From positions 1 through 48,569 of the forward strand of contig DATKMK010000073.1 of the NCBI GenBank assembly GCA_035541895.1: a stretch of DNA of 48,569 nucleotides. The letters run 5' to 3'. Positions 40,419 to 48,569 of the stretch are shown here, piece after piece (position 1 is the first letter of the stretch; each line of letters begins with the position of its first letter). Under the pieces are notes generated by a model. The model was given only the letters and a program-made list of their open reading frames with translations, was not told where the DNA came from and made no database searches. Source of the DNA: DATKMK01 sp035541895 (lineage in GTDB: Bacteria; Desulfobacterota; Binatia; HRBIN30; JACQVA1). The position numbers and the translations under genes are program-made.

Positions 40419-41581
40419 TGCTTGCTGCGTTGTTGATTCGCTGCTCGCCGGCCGCCGCCGCGACCGAACTGCGTGATATCCGCTGCATGGGCAGCCGCGA
40501 CTACACGCGGCTCGTGCTCGATCTGTCCGGCGACACGCCGTATCAATTGCGCCGCGTTCCGGCGGCCGACGGATCGCCGGCGCGGGTCTACGTCGATCTG
40601 CCCGGCGCGCGAACGAACAGGCAACAGCCGGCATGTGCATCGCGTGGCCCGCTCGCGCGCATGCAGACAATCCGCACCGATCATGGGCTTCGGCTCGTGC
40701 TCGACGTTCCGAACGTCAGCGCTGCGCGGGCGTTTCCGCTGCTCGACCCGTTCCGGTTGGTGGTCGATGTCGAAGCCGCGGCGCTGTCGCGGGCACCCAC
40801 TCCAACAGCGGCGGCTTCGACTACGACCGCAGGAGCCGGCGATACCCGCGCTGGCGCGCCGGTGCCGACGCCCGGGCACGCGGCGCGCCTGACGATCGTG
40901 CTCGATCCCGGTCATGGCGGCAAAGATCCCGGCGCGCGGGGTGTCGGCGGCGTGCAAGAGAAGGACATCGTGCTCGCGGTCGCGTTGCGCCTGCGCGAGC
41001 GCTTGCAGGCGGTGCCGAACGTCGCCGTCGTGCTGACCCGTGACCGCGATGAGTTTCTCTCGCTCGAAGAACGCACGGCGCGCGCCAACGCCGAGCCCGC
41101 CGACTTGTTCGTCTCGATCCACGCCAACGCCGGGCCGCATCCCACGCAGTCGGGAATTGAGACCTACTACCTGAACAATACCAACGATCGCGCGACGCTG
41201 CGGCTGGCAGCGCTGGAAAATGGGGTGGCGTCGGTGACGGGGCGGACGCACTCTCGCGAGGTATCGCTGCTGCTCAGCTCGCTGATCCAGGACTACAAGG
41301 TCGCCGAGTCCGCGACCTTCGCCGCAACCGTTCAGCGCGAGTTGGTGGCCACCGTGGCGACGCGCTGGCCGACGGTCGTCGATCTGGGGGTGAAGCAAGG
41401 CCCCTTTTACGTGCTGGTCGGGGCTGGTATGCCGTGTATCTTGGTGGAGGTGTCGTTCGTGACTCATCCCGAAGAGGGGGCGCGTCTCGCGACCCCGGCG
41501 TATCAAGATGCGCTCTGCGACGGCTTGCTACGCGGCATCCAGCGCTTCATCGATCAGCACCACGCCACCAGCGCGCTATGA
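40361..41581 (+). CDS. amiC: N-acetylmuramoyl-L-alanine amidase with AMIN domain
   Basis: About 406 residues: a signal peptide, an AMIN domain (ELRDIRCMGSRDYTRLVLDL ... LDPFRLVVDVEAA) that directs the protein to the septum or peptidoglycan, a Pro/Thr/Ala linker, and a C-terminal Amidase_3 zinc hydrolase. The zinc and catalytic residues appear in LTIVLDPGHGGKDPGARG, ADLFVSIHANAG, and CILVEVSFVTHPEEG. It cleaves the bond between MurNAc and L-Ala in the periplasm. I prefer GTG 40361, 19 bases after mutS, since it gives MPPRTILPGSSCRG, ACCALLAALLIRC and SPAAAA. Start and part of the signal peptide come from a palindromic repeat. Its TGA overlaps the glnD start. Confidence 0.88.
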   Translation: MPPRTILPGSSCRGTACCALLAALLIRCSPAAAATELRDIRCMGSRDYTRLVLDLSGDTPYQLRRVPAADGSPARVYVDLPGARTNRQQPACASRGPLARMQTIRTDHGLRLVLDVPNVSAARAFPLLDPFRLVVDVEAAALSRAPTPTAAASTTTAGAGDTRAGAPVPTPGHAARLTIVLDPGHGGKDPGARGVGGVQEKDIVLAVALRLRERLQAVPNVAVVLTRDRDEFLSLEERTARANAEPADLFVSIHANAGPHPTQSGIETYYLNNTNDRATLRLAALENGVASVTGRTHSREVSLLLSSLIQDYKVAESATFAATVQRELVATVATRWPTVVDLGVKQGPFYVLVGAGMPCILVEVSFVTHPEEGARLATPAYQDALCDGLLRGIQRFIDQHHATSAL

Positions 41582-44292
41582 TGCAGACCGAGACCGTCAC
41601 CGCCGTCGCCGCGCCCCCGGAGCCGCTGCCCGGCCTCGGCCGGTTCGAGCCCGACAGCGATTGGGGCCGGCGGGCGAAGGAATTTCTCGCCCGCGCCAAA
41701 GAACTCCTGTGCGCGGAGCACCTCAACGGCGCCAGCGGGCGCGCCGTCGTCCGCGCCTACACCCAGGTGATGGATCACCTGGTGCGCGCGTTGTTCGAAG
41801 CCGCCACCGCGCAGTACGCCAACCGTTACTCGATGCTCGACCAGCGCTGCACGGTGATCGCGCAGGGCGGCTACGGCCGCGCCGAACTCAATCCGTGCTC
41901 GGACATCGACCTGCTGTTTTTATATCCGGCCAAGCGCGAACCGTACGTGGAGACCGTCACCGAGAAGATCCTCTACACGTTGTGGGACACCGGCCTGACG
42001 GTCGGGCATGCAACGCGCAACGTCAACGAGTGCGTCCGGCTCGCCGCCGGCGATTTGAAGGTCAAGACCGCCCTGCTCGACGCGCGCTACATCTGCGGCG
42101 ACGAGCGCTTGTGGACCGAGTTTGCGGCAGCGATGGACAATCAGGTGCTCAAGCGCAACGCCGCGCGGTTCTACAAGGACAAGCTCGCCGAGAACGCCGA
42201 CCGGCACCAGCGCTACGGCGACTCCGTCTACTTGCTCGAACCGCAGCTCAAAGAAGGCGAGGGCGGCCTGCGCGATCTGCACACGGCGATGTGGATGGCC
42301 AAGGTGAAATTCAAGACCAACGATGTCGCCGAGCTGGTCCACAAAGGCGTGATTACCGAGCGCGAGCGCGCCGAGTTGGAGAGCGCGCGGGACTTTCTCT
42401 GGCGCGTTCGCAACGCGCTGCACTTTCTCTCCGGGCAGCACCACGATCAGTTGACCTTCGACTACCAAGAACGGATCGCCGAGGAGTTCGGGTACCGCGA
42501 TACGCAGGCGCTCAAAGGCGTCGAGCGCTTCATGCGCGACTACTACCTGCACGCCGCCGCCATCAATCGTTTCGCCGCCGACGTGATCGAGCGGTGCACC
42601 ACGCGACCGCGCGGCATGGGGCTGCTCGGCCGCTACGCCGGGCGTGAAATTCGCCCCGGCGTGCGCATCGTCGGCAACGAGTTGATCGTCGGCAACACGG
42701 CGCTGTTCCGCGACGATCCGAGCAATCTCGTGCGAATCTTCTCCGATGCCCAACGCCACAGCGCGCGGCTCAGCCACGGCACCAAGCGCTTGATCCGCGA
42801 TTGTTGCGGCTTGCTGGACGACCGCGTGCGTGAAGACCCGGCGACGGTGCAGGCGTTCTTCCGCATCCTCGGCTGGAAGTTCGACATCTACGAAACCCTG
42901 TTCGAGATGCACCGGTTGGGTGTCCTCGGGGCGCTGATCCCCGAATTCGGCAACTTGTTGTGTCTGTCGCTGCACGACCTCTACCACATCTACACCGTCG
43001 ACCAGCATTCGCTGATGGCGGTGCGCGAACTCGAACGCCTGCGCCAAGGGCACTACAAGACCATGGTGCCGCTGCTCACCGAAGTCATGCGTGACGTCGA
43101 TCGGGCGGAGATCCTGTTCCTAGCGCTGCTGTTGCACGACGCGGGCAAAGGCCAAGGCGGCGGGCATTCGGAAATCGGCGCGCGCATGGTACCGCGCATC
43201 GCGCAGCGCATGCACCTCAACGCCGACGACGCGCAGCAGGTCGAGATGCTGGTGCGCCACCACCTGCTGAAATCGCACTTGGCCCAGCGGCGCGACGTGA
43301 GCGATCCGAAGCTGGTGATCGAGTTCGCCAAAGCGGTCGGCAACGTCGACAACTTGAAGAAGCTCTACCTGCTCACCTTCGCCGACATGCGCGCCGTCGG
43401 GCCCAAGGTGTGGAGCAACTGGCAGGACATGCTGTTGAGCGAATTGTACCTGCGCGCGCTCGACGTGTTGGAGAAAGGCGCCTTCGTCGAATCCGATCAG
43501 ACCGAGCATGTCGCGCGCATCCGCGCACGGGTGCAGGACGCGACGGCGGAAGACCCGCATCCGGAGCGGGTCGCGCAGTTCTTGCGCGACATGCCTGACC
43601 GCTATTTTCTGCAAACCCCGGAAACCGACATCCCGCAACACATCGCGCTGGTCGGCACGCTCGGCGAAGAAAAGCTGGTCATGGCGGTACGCCACTTTCC
43701 CGAGCGCGAGTTCAGCGAGTTCACGGTCGTCACCGCCGATCAGCCCGGTCTGTTCGCCAGGATTACCGGCGTGCTCACGGCGCACGGCATGAACATCGTC
43801 GGCGCGCGGATCAACACGAGTCAGACCGGTGTGGCGCTCGATGTGTTCCGCATTTCGCACCTCGAACGCGCCGACGCGGCGCAGGATCCCGTACGGTGGG
43901 AGCGCGTGCAAGCCACCTTACGGCGCGTGCTCGCGAACGAGGTCGACGTCGAACAGCTGGTGGCGGCCGCGCATCGCCCGTCGTCGCTGCTCAAAAAGTG
44001 GGTTCCGCGCGTCGGCAACGACGTCCAAATCGACAACTCGGTGTCGCGGCACTTCACCGTGCTCGACGTCTACGCCCAAGACCGGGTCGGCTTGCTCTTC
44101 ACGATCACCAACGGCATCTATCACCTGAGCCTGTCGATCCATCTCGCCAAGATCACCACCAACGTCGATCAGGCGCTCGACGTGTTCTACGTCACCGAGA
44201 ACGGGCGCAAGATCGAGGACGCCGCTCGGCTCGAGGCCATCCGCAACGAACTGTTGCGGCGGCTGCAAGAAGACGCGGCGCAGGCGGCGTGA
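41578..44292 (+). CDS. glnD: Bifunctional uridylyltransferase/uridylyl-removing enzyme GlnD
   Basis: A 904-residue GlnD of normal length. The nucleotidyltransferase core is AQGGYGRAELNPCSDIDLLF (residues about 96-115). The central segment has LKEGEGGLRDLHTAMWMAKV. An HD domain (LALLLHDAGKGQGGGHSEIG, near residue 520) removes UMP. Two ACT domains (TVVTADQPGLFARITGVLTA; TVLDVYAQDRVGLLFTITNG) sense glutamine. It modifies PII proteins and so sets nitrogen metabolism. Two ATGs in tandem (41578, 41581) overlap the amidase stop, suggesting coupling. The xerD gene begins 4 bases after the stop. Confidence 0.97.
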   Translation: MMQTETVTAVAAPPEPLPGLGRFEPDSDWGRRAKEFLARAKELLCAEHLNGASGRAVVRAYTQVMDHLVRALFEAATAQYANRYSMLDQRCTVIAQGGYGRAELNPCSDIDLLFLYPAKREPYVETVTEKILYTLWDTGLTVGHATRNVNECVRLAAGDLKVKTALLDARYICGDERLWTEFAAAMDNQVLKRNAARFYKDKLAENADRHQRYGDSVYLLEPQLKEGEGGLRDLHTAMWMAKVKFKTNDVAELVHKGVITERERAELESARDFLWRVRNALHFLSGQHHDQLTFDYQERIAEEFGYRDTQALKGVERFMRDYYLHAAAINRFAADVIERCTTRPRGMGLLGRYAGREIRPGVRIVGNELIVGNTALFRDDPSNLVRIFSDAQRHSARLSHGTKRLIRDCCGLLDDRVREDPATVQAFFRILGWKFDIYETLFEMHRLGVLGALIPEFGNLLCLSLHDLYHIYTVDQHSLMAVRELERLRQGHYKTMVPLLTEVMRDVDRAEILFLALLLHDAGKGQGGGHSEIGARMVPRIAQRMHLNADDAQQVEMLVRHHLLKSHLAQRRDVSDPKLVIEFAKAVGNVDNLKKLYLLTFADMRAVGPKVWSNWQDMLLSELYLRALDVLEKGAFVESDQTEHVARIRARVQDATAEDPHPERVAQFLRDMPDRYFLQTPETDIPQHIALVGTLGEEKLVMAVRHFPEREFSEFTVVTADQPGLFARITGVLTAHGMNIVGARINTSQTGVALDVFRISHLERADAAQDPVRWERVQATLRRVLANEVDVEQLVAAAHRPSSLLKKWVPRVGNDVQIDNSVSRHFTVLDVYAQDRVGLLFTITNGIYHLSLSIHLAKITTNVDQALDVFYVTENGRKIEDAARLEAIRNELLRRLQEDAAQAA

Positions 44293-44296
44293 GCGC

Positions 44297-45223
44297 ATGG
44301 GCGCGGCCGCGATTGATCGGTGCATCGATCAATTCTTAGCGTATGTCGCCGCCGAGCGCGGACTCTCGCCCAACACTCTGGCCGCGTACGGCCACGATCT
44401 CGCGGCGCTGGCCGATCATCTCGATCGCCAGCGGGTCGGCGACGTGAACGCGGTACGCCCGGCGCACTTGATCGGGTTTCTCGACGGGCTGGCGCGCCGG
44501 CGCTTGGCGCCTCGCAGCCGCGCGCGCATGCTCGCCGCGGTGCGGATGTTCTTCGCGTACCTACTGCGTGAACGCGTCATCGAGACCAACCCGACGCAAG
44601 ACTTTTATCTACCGCGCCTGGGCCAGCGCTTGCCGCGCTCGATCAATCAAAGCGAGGTGCAACAACTCATCGCCGCACCGCTGCCCGATGCGCTGGCGCG
44701 GCGAAAGGGAAGGGTCGTACTCGAAACCCGCGACGCGGCCATGGTCGAGTTGGTGTACGCCACCGGCTTGCGCGTCTCGGAGGTCGTGTCGCTCAAGGTC
44801 AACCAGCTCAACCTGGAAGCCGGCTACCTCACCGTGATCGGCAAGGGGCGAAAGGAACGCGCGGTTCCGGTCGGGCAATATGCGCGCGAGCGGCTGCAAA
44901 CCTATCTCGCCGACGCGCGGCCGGCGCTCTTGCGCGGGCGCACGAGCCCGTTCTTGTTCGTCACCGCCCGCGCCCGGCCGATGACCCGCCAAGCGTTCGC
45001 GGTCCTGCTGCGCAAGCGCGTGCTGCGCGCGAGCGTCAAGGCGAAGGTCAGTCCGCACACCTTGCGGCACGCGTTCGCGACCCACTTGGTCGAAGGCGGC
45101 GCCGATCTGCGCGCCGTGCAGATGATGCTCGGCCACGCCGATATCGCCACCACGCAGGTCTACACCCACGTCGCGCGCGAGCGCCTGCGAGAGGTGCACC
45201 GCAAGTTTCATCCGCGCGGTTAG
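44297..45223 (+). CDS. xerD: Tyrosine recombinase XerD/XerC-type
   Basis: A 308-residue site-specific recombinase with an N-terminal SAM-like core-binding domain (CIDQFLAYVAAERGLSPNTL) and a C-terminal catalytic domain. All active residues are visible: R159 (ATGLRVSE), K183 (GKGRKER), H254 and R257 (SPHTLRHAFATHL), H280 (LGHAD), and the nucleophile Y289 (TTQVYTHV). XerC/XerD resolve chromosome dimers at dif with FtsK. XerD is preferred over XerC from the MLGHADIATTQVYTHV end, but the two are hard to separate by eye. It is within an operon-like run and no integrase-type element surrounds it. Confidence 0.92.
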   Translation: MGAAAIDRCIDQFLAYVAAERGLSPNTLAAYGHDLAALADHLDRQRVGDVNAVRPAHLIGFLDGLARRRLAPRSRARMLAAVRMFFAYLLRERVIETNPTQDFYLPRLGQRLPRSINQSEVQQLIAAPLPDALARRKGRVVLETRDAAMVELVYATGLRVSEVVSLKVNQLNLEAGYLTVIGKGRKERAVPVGQYARERLQTYLADARPALLRGRTSPFLFVTARARPMTRQAFAVLLRKRVLRASVKAKVSPHTLRHAFATHLVEGGADLRAVQMMLGHADIATTQVYTHVARERLREVHRKFHPRG

Positions 45224-45283
45224 CGTACGCGCGCTCGGAGAGCCGCACGCCAGCGGTGCAGCGGGTTCGGATGGGAGGGAGCG

Positions 45284-45312
45284 ACCCGAGGGCTCGCGTG
45301 AGGCTCGGGTTT
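45284..45312 (+). terminator. Hairpin after xerD
   Basis: ACCCGAG (45284-45290) / CTCGGGT (45304-45310) with a 13-base loop and TTT at the end, 61 bases past the xerD stop. It may separate the operon from grxD. Confidence 0.4.
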
Positions 45313-45379
45313 ACGCTACGGTGCAGACCATCCAACTGATCCGCCGAAAGGCACTGGGTCTGCGCCAAAGGAGGTACGC

Positions 45380-45697
45380 ATGGCCGACGACGTGATGAGT
45401 CGCATCAAGTCGCTGATTGATCAAAACAAGGTGCTCATTTTCATGAAGGGAACGCCGTCGCTTCCGATGTGCGGATTTTCCGCCGCCACCGTGGAAGTGC
45501 TCAATGAGCTGGGCGTGCCGTTCACGGGCGTCAACGTACTCGAAGATCCCGAGCTGCGCGAAGCGATCAAGGTCTACTCGAAGTGGCCGACCATCCCGCA
45601 GGTGTACGTCAACGGCGAGTTCATCGGCGGGTGCGACATCGTCCAGGAGATGCACGCCCGCGGCGAACTCAAGCCGCTGGTGAGCGCGGCGGCATAG
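45380..45697 (+). CDS. grxD: Monothiol glutaredoxin (Grx4/CGFS type)
   Basis: A 105-residue monothiol glutaredoxin with the CGFS motif at C31 (SLPMCGFSAATVEVLN), the glutathione-binding SKWPTIPQVYVNGEFIGGCD (TIPQ and GGCD), and the helix after it. CGFS glutaredoxins carry or transfer [2Fe-2S] clusters in the cytosol rather than reduce disulfides. A strong AAAGGAGGT ribosome site lies 7 bases before the ATG. The gene is separated from xerD by a hairpin, so it probably has its own promoter. The next gene is convergent. Confidence 0.96.
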   Translation: MADDVMSRIKSLIDQNKVLIFMKGTPSLPMCGFSAATVEVLNELGVPFTGVNVLEDPELREAIKVYSKWPTIPQVYVNGEFIGGCDIVQEMHARGELKPLVSAAA

Positions 45698-45703
45698 CGG
45701 CAG

Positions 45704-46498
45704 TCACCGCCCCTGAAACTTCGGCGCGCGTTTCTCCATGAACGCGCGCACGCCTTCCTTGTGGTCCTCGGTCATCGCGCAGCGCAAGTGCGTCTCGGGC
45801 TCGCGATCGAGCATCGTGCGAAAGTCAGTCGTGGTTGCCAAGTTCACGTTGGCCTTCATGTAGCGAAAGCTGGTCAGCGGACCGTGCGCGATACGTGCGG
45901 CGAATTCCTGCACGTGTGACAGCAGGACGTCGGGCGCGACGATGGAATTGACCAAGCCGAGGCGATGGGCTTCGGCCGCATCGATGATGTCGGCGGAGAA
46001 AAACAACTCCTTTGCCTTGGCGGGTCCGACCGCGTGCGTGAGCAGCCACGTCACGCCGAAGTCGCCGCCCAGTCCAACCTTCGCGTACGCGGTGCCGAAC
46101 TTCGCGTGTTCCGAGGCGATGCGCAGATCGCAGGACAGACACACGCCGAGTCCGGCGCCCATCGCAAAGCCGTTGACGGCGGCGATCGTGGGTTTCGGAA
46201 GGTTATGGAGCAGCCACGACAACTGTTGCGAATCGCGCAGGCGATCGACGCGCTGTTCGAGCGTGATCGGCACCTTGCCCTCGCCGCTCATGCCGGAAAC
46301 ATCGCCGCCGGCGCAAAACGCGCGCCCGGAGCCGGTGACCACGACGACCCCGACCTCCGGATCGCGATTCCATTCGGTCAACGCCTCGATAGAGCGCGCG
46401 ATCAACTCGGGACTCAACGCGTTGAGTTTCGCGGTGCGGTTGAACGTCAGCGTCGCCACGCGGTCGGCGACGTGGGTGAGAACGACTGCATCGGGCAT
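45704..46498 (-). CDS. Enoyl-CoA hydratase/isomerase family protein (PaaG-like)
   Basis: A 264-residue crotonase-fold protein with the oxyanion-hole segments GSGRAFCAGGDVSGMSGEGK (residues 56-75) and AAVNGFAMGAGLGVCLSCDL. The usual first catalytic Glu is absent (FGTAYAKVGLGGDFGVTWLL); an Asp at 146 takes the place seen in PaaG-type isomerases (PDSGGSWLL). So an isomerase rather than a hydratase is likely. The start ATG 46498 has an AAGGAGA ribosome site. It converges on grxD. Confidence 0.9.
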   Translation of the reverse strand: MPDAVVLTHVADRVATLTFNRTAKLNALSPELIARSIEALTEWNRDPEVGVVVVTGSGRAFCAGGDVSGMSGEGKVPITLEQRVDRLRDSQQLSWLLHNLPKPTIAAVNGFAMGAGLGVCLSCDLRIASEHAKFGTAYAKVGLGGDFGVTWLLTHAVGPAKAKELFFSADIIDAAEAHRLGLVNSIVAPDVLLSHVQEFAARIAHGPLTSFRYMKANVNLATTTDFRTMLDREPETHLRCAMTEDHKEGVRAFMEKRAPKFQGR

Positions 46499-46603
46499 GC
46501 GGTCTCCTTTTGTGCAGTCTGTGTAGCACTGCGCGGCGGAGGGGAGAAACACGAGAACCGTCAGGGAGACGATGCCCCGCCTCCCCGACGGCGCTTGGCA
46601 GAT

Positions 46604-47212
46604 TCAGGCTGCCGCGCTCGGTCGCTGCTTGAAGGCGGCGAGCCAGCGGGTGAGATTCTTCAGCTCGGGATCGAGCGTCAGACCGGCGAATTCGGCGAAC
46701 CCGAGACTGGCCAGGAGCGTACAATCTGCGATCGACGGGCGCTCGCCGGCGACGAACGGCTTCGAGCCGATCTCGGCATCGAGCAGCTTGAGATTCGCGG
46801 CGAGCCGTGTCTTCGCCGCGTCGGCGGCATCGGCGGATTGCTTCAAGCGCCCGGCGAAGAACGGACTGGTGTTCTGAAAGATCGTCGCCACGTTGTTGAG
46901 CACGCCGATCTCGGCGATGCGTTCGAGCCGGCGCGTGCGCGCACGTTCGAGCGGCGTAGTCCCGATCATCGGCGGGTTGGGGTGCAGTTCTTCGAAGTAC
47001 TCGATGATCGCGAGCGACTCGGTGAGATACGAGCCGTCGTCGAGTTCGAGGACCGGCAATCCGCCGAGCGGATTCTTCTTGAGAAACTCCGGCGTGCGGT
47101 TCTGTCCGCTGATGATGTCGACCGGTTCGAGCGGAATCGTGACTCCCTTCTCCGACAAATAGACCCGCAGCTTCTTCGGATTCGGCGCACCGACAAAATC
47201 GTAGATCTTCAT
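46604..47212 (-). CDS. Glutathione S-transferase
   Basis: A 202-residue GST with both domains. The thioredoxin-like N-terminal domain has KIYDFVGAPNPKKLRVYLSE, the cis-Pro segment NPLGGLPVLELDDGSYLTES, and LAIIEYFEELHP for glutathione contact. The helical C-terminal domain ends with PFVAGERPSIADCTLLASLG, the SIAD N-cap. Conjugation or peroxide reduction with glutathione is the general role; substrate unknown. A promoter with TTGACT, 16 bases, TAGTCT and a palindrome over the -35 box lies upstream, and an AGGGGG ribosome site precedes the ATG. Confidence 0.95.
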   Translation of the reverse strand: MKIYDFVGAPNPKKLRVYLSEKGVTIPLEPVDIISGQNRTPEFLKKNPLGGLPVLELDDGSYLTESLAIIEYFEELHPNPPMIGTTPLERARTRRLERIAEIGVLNNVATIFQNTSPFFAGRLKQSADAADAAKTRLAANLKLLDAEIGSKPFVAGERPSIADCTLLASLGFAEFAGLTLDPELKNLTRWLAAFKQRPSAAA

Positions 47213-47241
47213 ACGCTACCCCCTGAATGTGGAATGTGCGG

Positions 47242-47279
47242 AGACTACGCCGCGGCAAGTGACAGTCAACCGGGTTGAC
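47242..47279 (-). promoter_or_regulatory. GST promoter with a palindromic operator over the -35 box
   Basis: On the reverse strand TTGACT (47264-47269) and TAGTCT (47242-47247) are 16 bases apart and 30 bases upstream of the GST ATG. GTCAACC (47265-47271), G, GGTTGAC (47273-47279) is a perfect 15-base palindrome covering the -35 box, suggesting a repressor site. Confidence 0.55.
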
Positions 47280-47332
47280 AGAATCAGCGCGACTGGGAGG
47301 AACCAGAGACGAGAAACGGGACGGTGAGAGAA

Positions 47333-48010
47333 CTACAGGACGAGCAGCGGAAAGTATCGCAGACTCTCCAGCACAACGTCGGCCTCGGAAAAATCCTGGT
47401 CGATCGTCCAGCGATTCGGCACGGCGACGCACAGCATGCCGGCGCGCTTGGCGGCGATGACCCCTGGACCCGAATCTTCGATGGCGAGACACTTCGCCGG
47501 CACGCGTGCGAGACGCGCGGCGGCGAGCCGATAGACGTCAGGCGCCGGCTTGCTGGCGTGCACTTCCGGGTCTTCGCCGGATACGCGAACGGGAAAGAGG
47601 TCGGCAACTCCCAGTGCCGCCAGCAGCGCGTCGATCACCGGCCGCGTCGACGACGACGCGATCGCCAGGCGAAGGTCGGCGGCGGCCAGTCGCCGCGCGA
47701 GCCCCACCGCCTCGTCAATCGCGGGCACGCCGGCCGCGATGTCCTGCAGCCGCGCCTCGGTGTGCTGCGCCAACAACTCATCGATCGAGGCTGGAATGCG
47801 ATGGCGGCGGCGCCATTCGGTCCAGGTCGCAAATTCTCCTAAACCGATGAACGTCCGGTACTCGTCTTCGCTGATTGCAAGCCCGAAGCGCGCCAACACG
47901 CGGTTGGCGGCGCGGAAGTGAATCGGTTCGGAATCGACCAGCACGCCGTCGAGATCGAACACGACGCCGTCGATCTCGTGTGCGCGTGCAGGTTGTCGGT
48001 GCTTCCGCAC
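47333..48010 (-). CDS. HAD-superfamily hydrolase (beta-phosphoglucomutase/phosphatase type)
   Basis: A 225-residue HAD protein starting at GTG 48010. Motif I is GVVFDLDGVLVDSEPIHF (nucleophile D19, acid D21); motif II the S/T in LAIASSSTRP; motif III the lysine in HASKPAPDVYRLAA; motif IV ECLAIEDSGPGV-like (CLAIEDSGPGVIAAKRAGM). A helical cap lies between motifs I and II, as in beta-phosphoglucomutase and sugar-phosphate phosphatases. Substrate unknown. The bcp gene ends 13 bases upstream, so they may be co-transcribed. Confidence 0.92.
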   Translation of the reverse strand: MRKHRQPARAHEIDGVVFDLDGVLVDSEPIHFRAANRVLARFGLAISEDEYRTFIGLGEFATWTEWRRRHRIPASIDELLAQHTEARLQDIAAGVPAIDEAVGLARRLAAADLRLAIASSSTRPVIDALLAALGVADLFPVRVSGEDPEVHASKPAPDVYRLAAARLARVPAKCLAIEDSGPGVIAAKRAGMLCVAVPNRWTIDQDFSEADVVLESLRYFPLLVL

Positions 48011-48023
48011 GACGCTCGACGGC

Positions 48024-48488
48024 TTACAGGGCCTTCACCGCGTCCAACACCTTGTCGCTGTGGCCGTCGACCTTCACCTTCGGAAATGCGGCGCGGATGA
48101 CGCCCTTCTTGTCGATCACGAACGTCGTCCGCTCGATGCCCTTGAACTTGCGACCGTAGAGTACCTTGTCCTTCCACACGCCATAACTTTGCAGCACCGT
48201 CTTGTCTTCGTCGGCGAGCAGCGTGAACGGCAGGTCGTACTTCGTGCGGAACTTGGTGTGCGCCGCCGCGCTGTCGGCCGAAACGCCGACGATCTGTGCA
48301 CCGGCCTTCTTGAACGCGCTGAAGTCGTCGCGGAAGCTGCAGGCCTCCTTCGTGCAACCGGGCGTGTCGTCTTTGGGATAGAAATACAGGACCACCGCGC
48401 CGTTGCTGAGCAGCGATTTCAATGACACCGACTTGCCGTCTTGATCGGGGAGTGTGAAGGCGGGCGCCTTGTCGCCGACTGCGAGCAT
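48024..48488 (-). CDS. bcp: Peroxiredoxin Bcp/PrxQ type
   Basis: A 154-residue thiol peroxidase. The active site PKDDTPGCTKEACSFRDDF holds the peroxidatic C45 and the resolving C50, five residues apart, as in the alpha-type Bcp/PrxQ group. Other markers are AVVLYFYP, VGVSADSAAAHTKF and LPFTLLADEDKTVLQSYGVW. It reduces hydrogen peroxide and organic peroxides using thioredoxin. The start ATG 48488 has a GGAGGT ribosome site. HAD follows in the same direction. Confidence 0.96.
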   Translation of the reverse strand: MLAVGDKAPAFTLPDQDGKSVSLKSLLSNGAVVLYFYPKDDTPGCTKEACSFRDDFSAFKKAGAQIVGVSADSAAAHTKFRTKYDLPFTLLADEDKTVLQSYGVWKDKVLYGRKFKGIERTTFVIDKKGVIRAAFPKVKVDGHSDKVLDAVKAL

Positions 48489-48569
48489 GTCTGACCTCCG
48501 AGTGCGAGATACTCCTCCCTTACCAGCGCGGCGTCGGGAAACAAGAGCAAGCTGTGCGGGAGGGCGGTG

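Noticed and set aside
44297..45223. Tyrosine recombinase as a phage or island integrase
   Set aside because: Length, motifs and its place in a glnD-grxD housekeeping run fit XerC/D; no att-like repeats or phage genes are present.
1..48569. CRISPR arrays, tRNA or rRNA genes
   Set aside because: No regularly spaced repeats, no cloverleaf-like tRNA sequence with TTCRA and acceptor pairing, and no rRNA-like conserved stretches were seen by eye in the gaps between genes.

Overview
The window is about 48.6 kb of high-GC DNA, with strong G/C bias at third codon positions. It comes from a Gram-negative bacterium: there are two lipoprotein genes, an AsmA/DUF748-type envelope protein and a Bpt-type N-end-rule transferase. 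The mixture of lipid and xenobiotic catabolism genes (three acyl-CoA dehydrogenases, two crotonases, an acyl-CoA ligase, an acyl-CoA thioesterase, P450, LLM flavin oxidoreductase, GSTs) with deltaproteobacteria-like housekeeping genes suggests a deltaproteobacterial or Candidatus Binatota-type environmental lineage. This is an inference from gene content only. No rRNA, tRNA, CRISPR array, prophage or intact transposon was seen.

Layout. 1-2.4 kb: end of an AAA/DUF4143 ATPase, a secreted protein flanked by two related double-stem palindromes, and a scar where the first codons of an anion-transporter gene run into the last two thirds of a GST gene. 2.5-7 kb: DUF748 protein, bpt and a small XRE regulator. 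7-12.4 kb: GPH transporter, TPR protein, a pair of acyl-CoA dehydrogenases, and a divergent DapB/amine-dehydrogenase-like reductase. 12.4-15.3 kb: DUF3604 protein and a frameshifted orphan PIN toxin gene. 15.3-22.4 kb: methyltransferase, P450, lipase-like hydrolase, TesB thioesterase divergent from an acyl-CoA dehydrogenase, ClC transporter. 22.4-28.2 kb: thioredoxin-fold-like protein, an overlapping operon of LCM-type methyltransferase, TetR and crotonase behind a TetR-type operator, an acyl-CoA ligase, an EamA transporter and a 46-residue basic protein. 28.2-32.7 kb: alpha/beta hydrolase, tandem paralogous lipoproteins, a conserved hypothetical, an LLM oxidoreductase.

32.7-36.5 kb holds the most unusual module: a tightly packed three-gene operon of a membrane HAMP class III adenylate cyclase, a cyclic-2,3-diphosphoglycerate-synthetase-like P-loop protein and a carbamate kinase. 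No arginine-deiminase or carbamoyltransferase gene is nearby. 36.6-45.7 kb: TetR, a TIGR04255 gene remnant, then a forward housekeeping run of mutS, amidase, glnD, xerD and grxD. The start codon and signal peptide of the amidase are built from a palindromic repeat. 45.7-48.5 kb: reverse-strand crotonase, GST (with a palindrome over its -35 box), HAD hydrolase and bcp.

Functionally the window is a mosaic of short operons. The acyl-CoA enzymes, ligase, thioesterase and TetR regulators fit degradation of long-chain, branched or ring-bearing acids. The mutS-amidase-glnD-xerD-grxD run is core genome. Broken genes and palindromic repeats mark past rearrangement at 1-2.4, 14.8-15.3, 37.3-37.6 and 40.3 kb.
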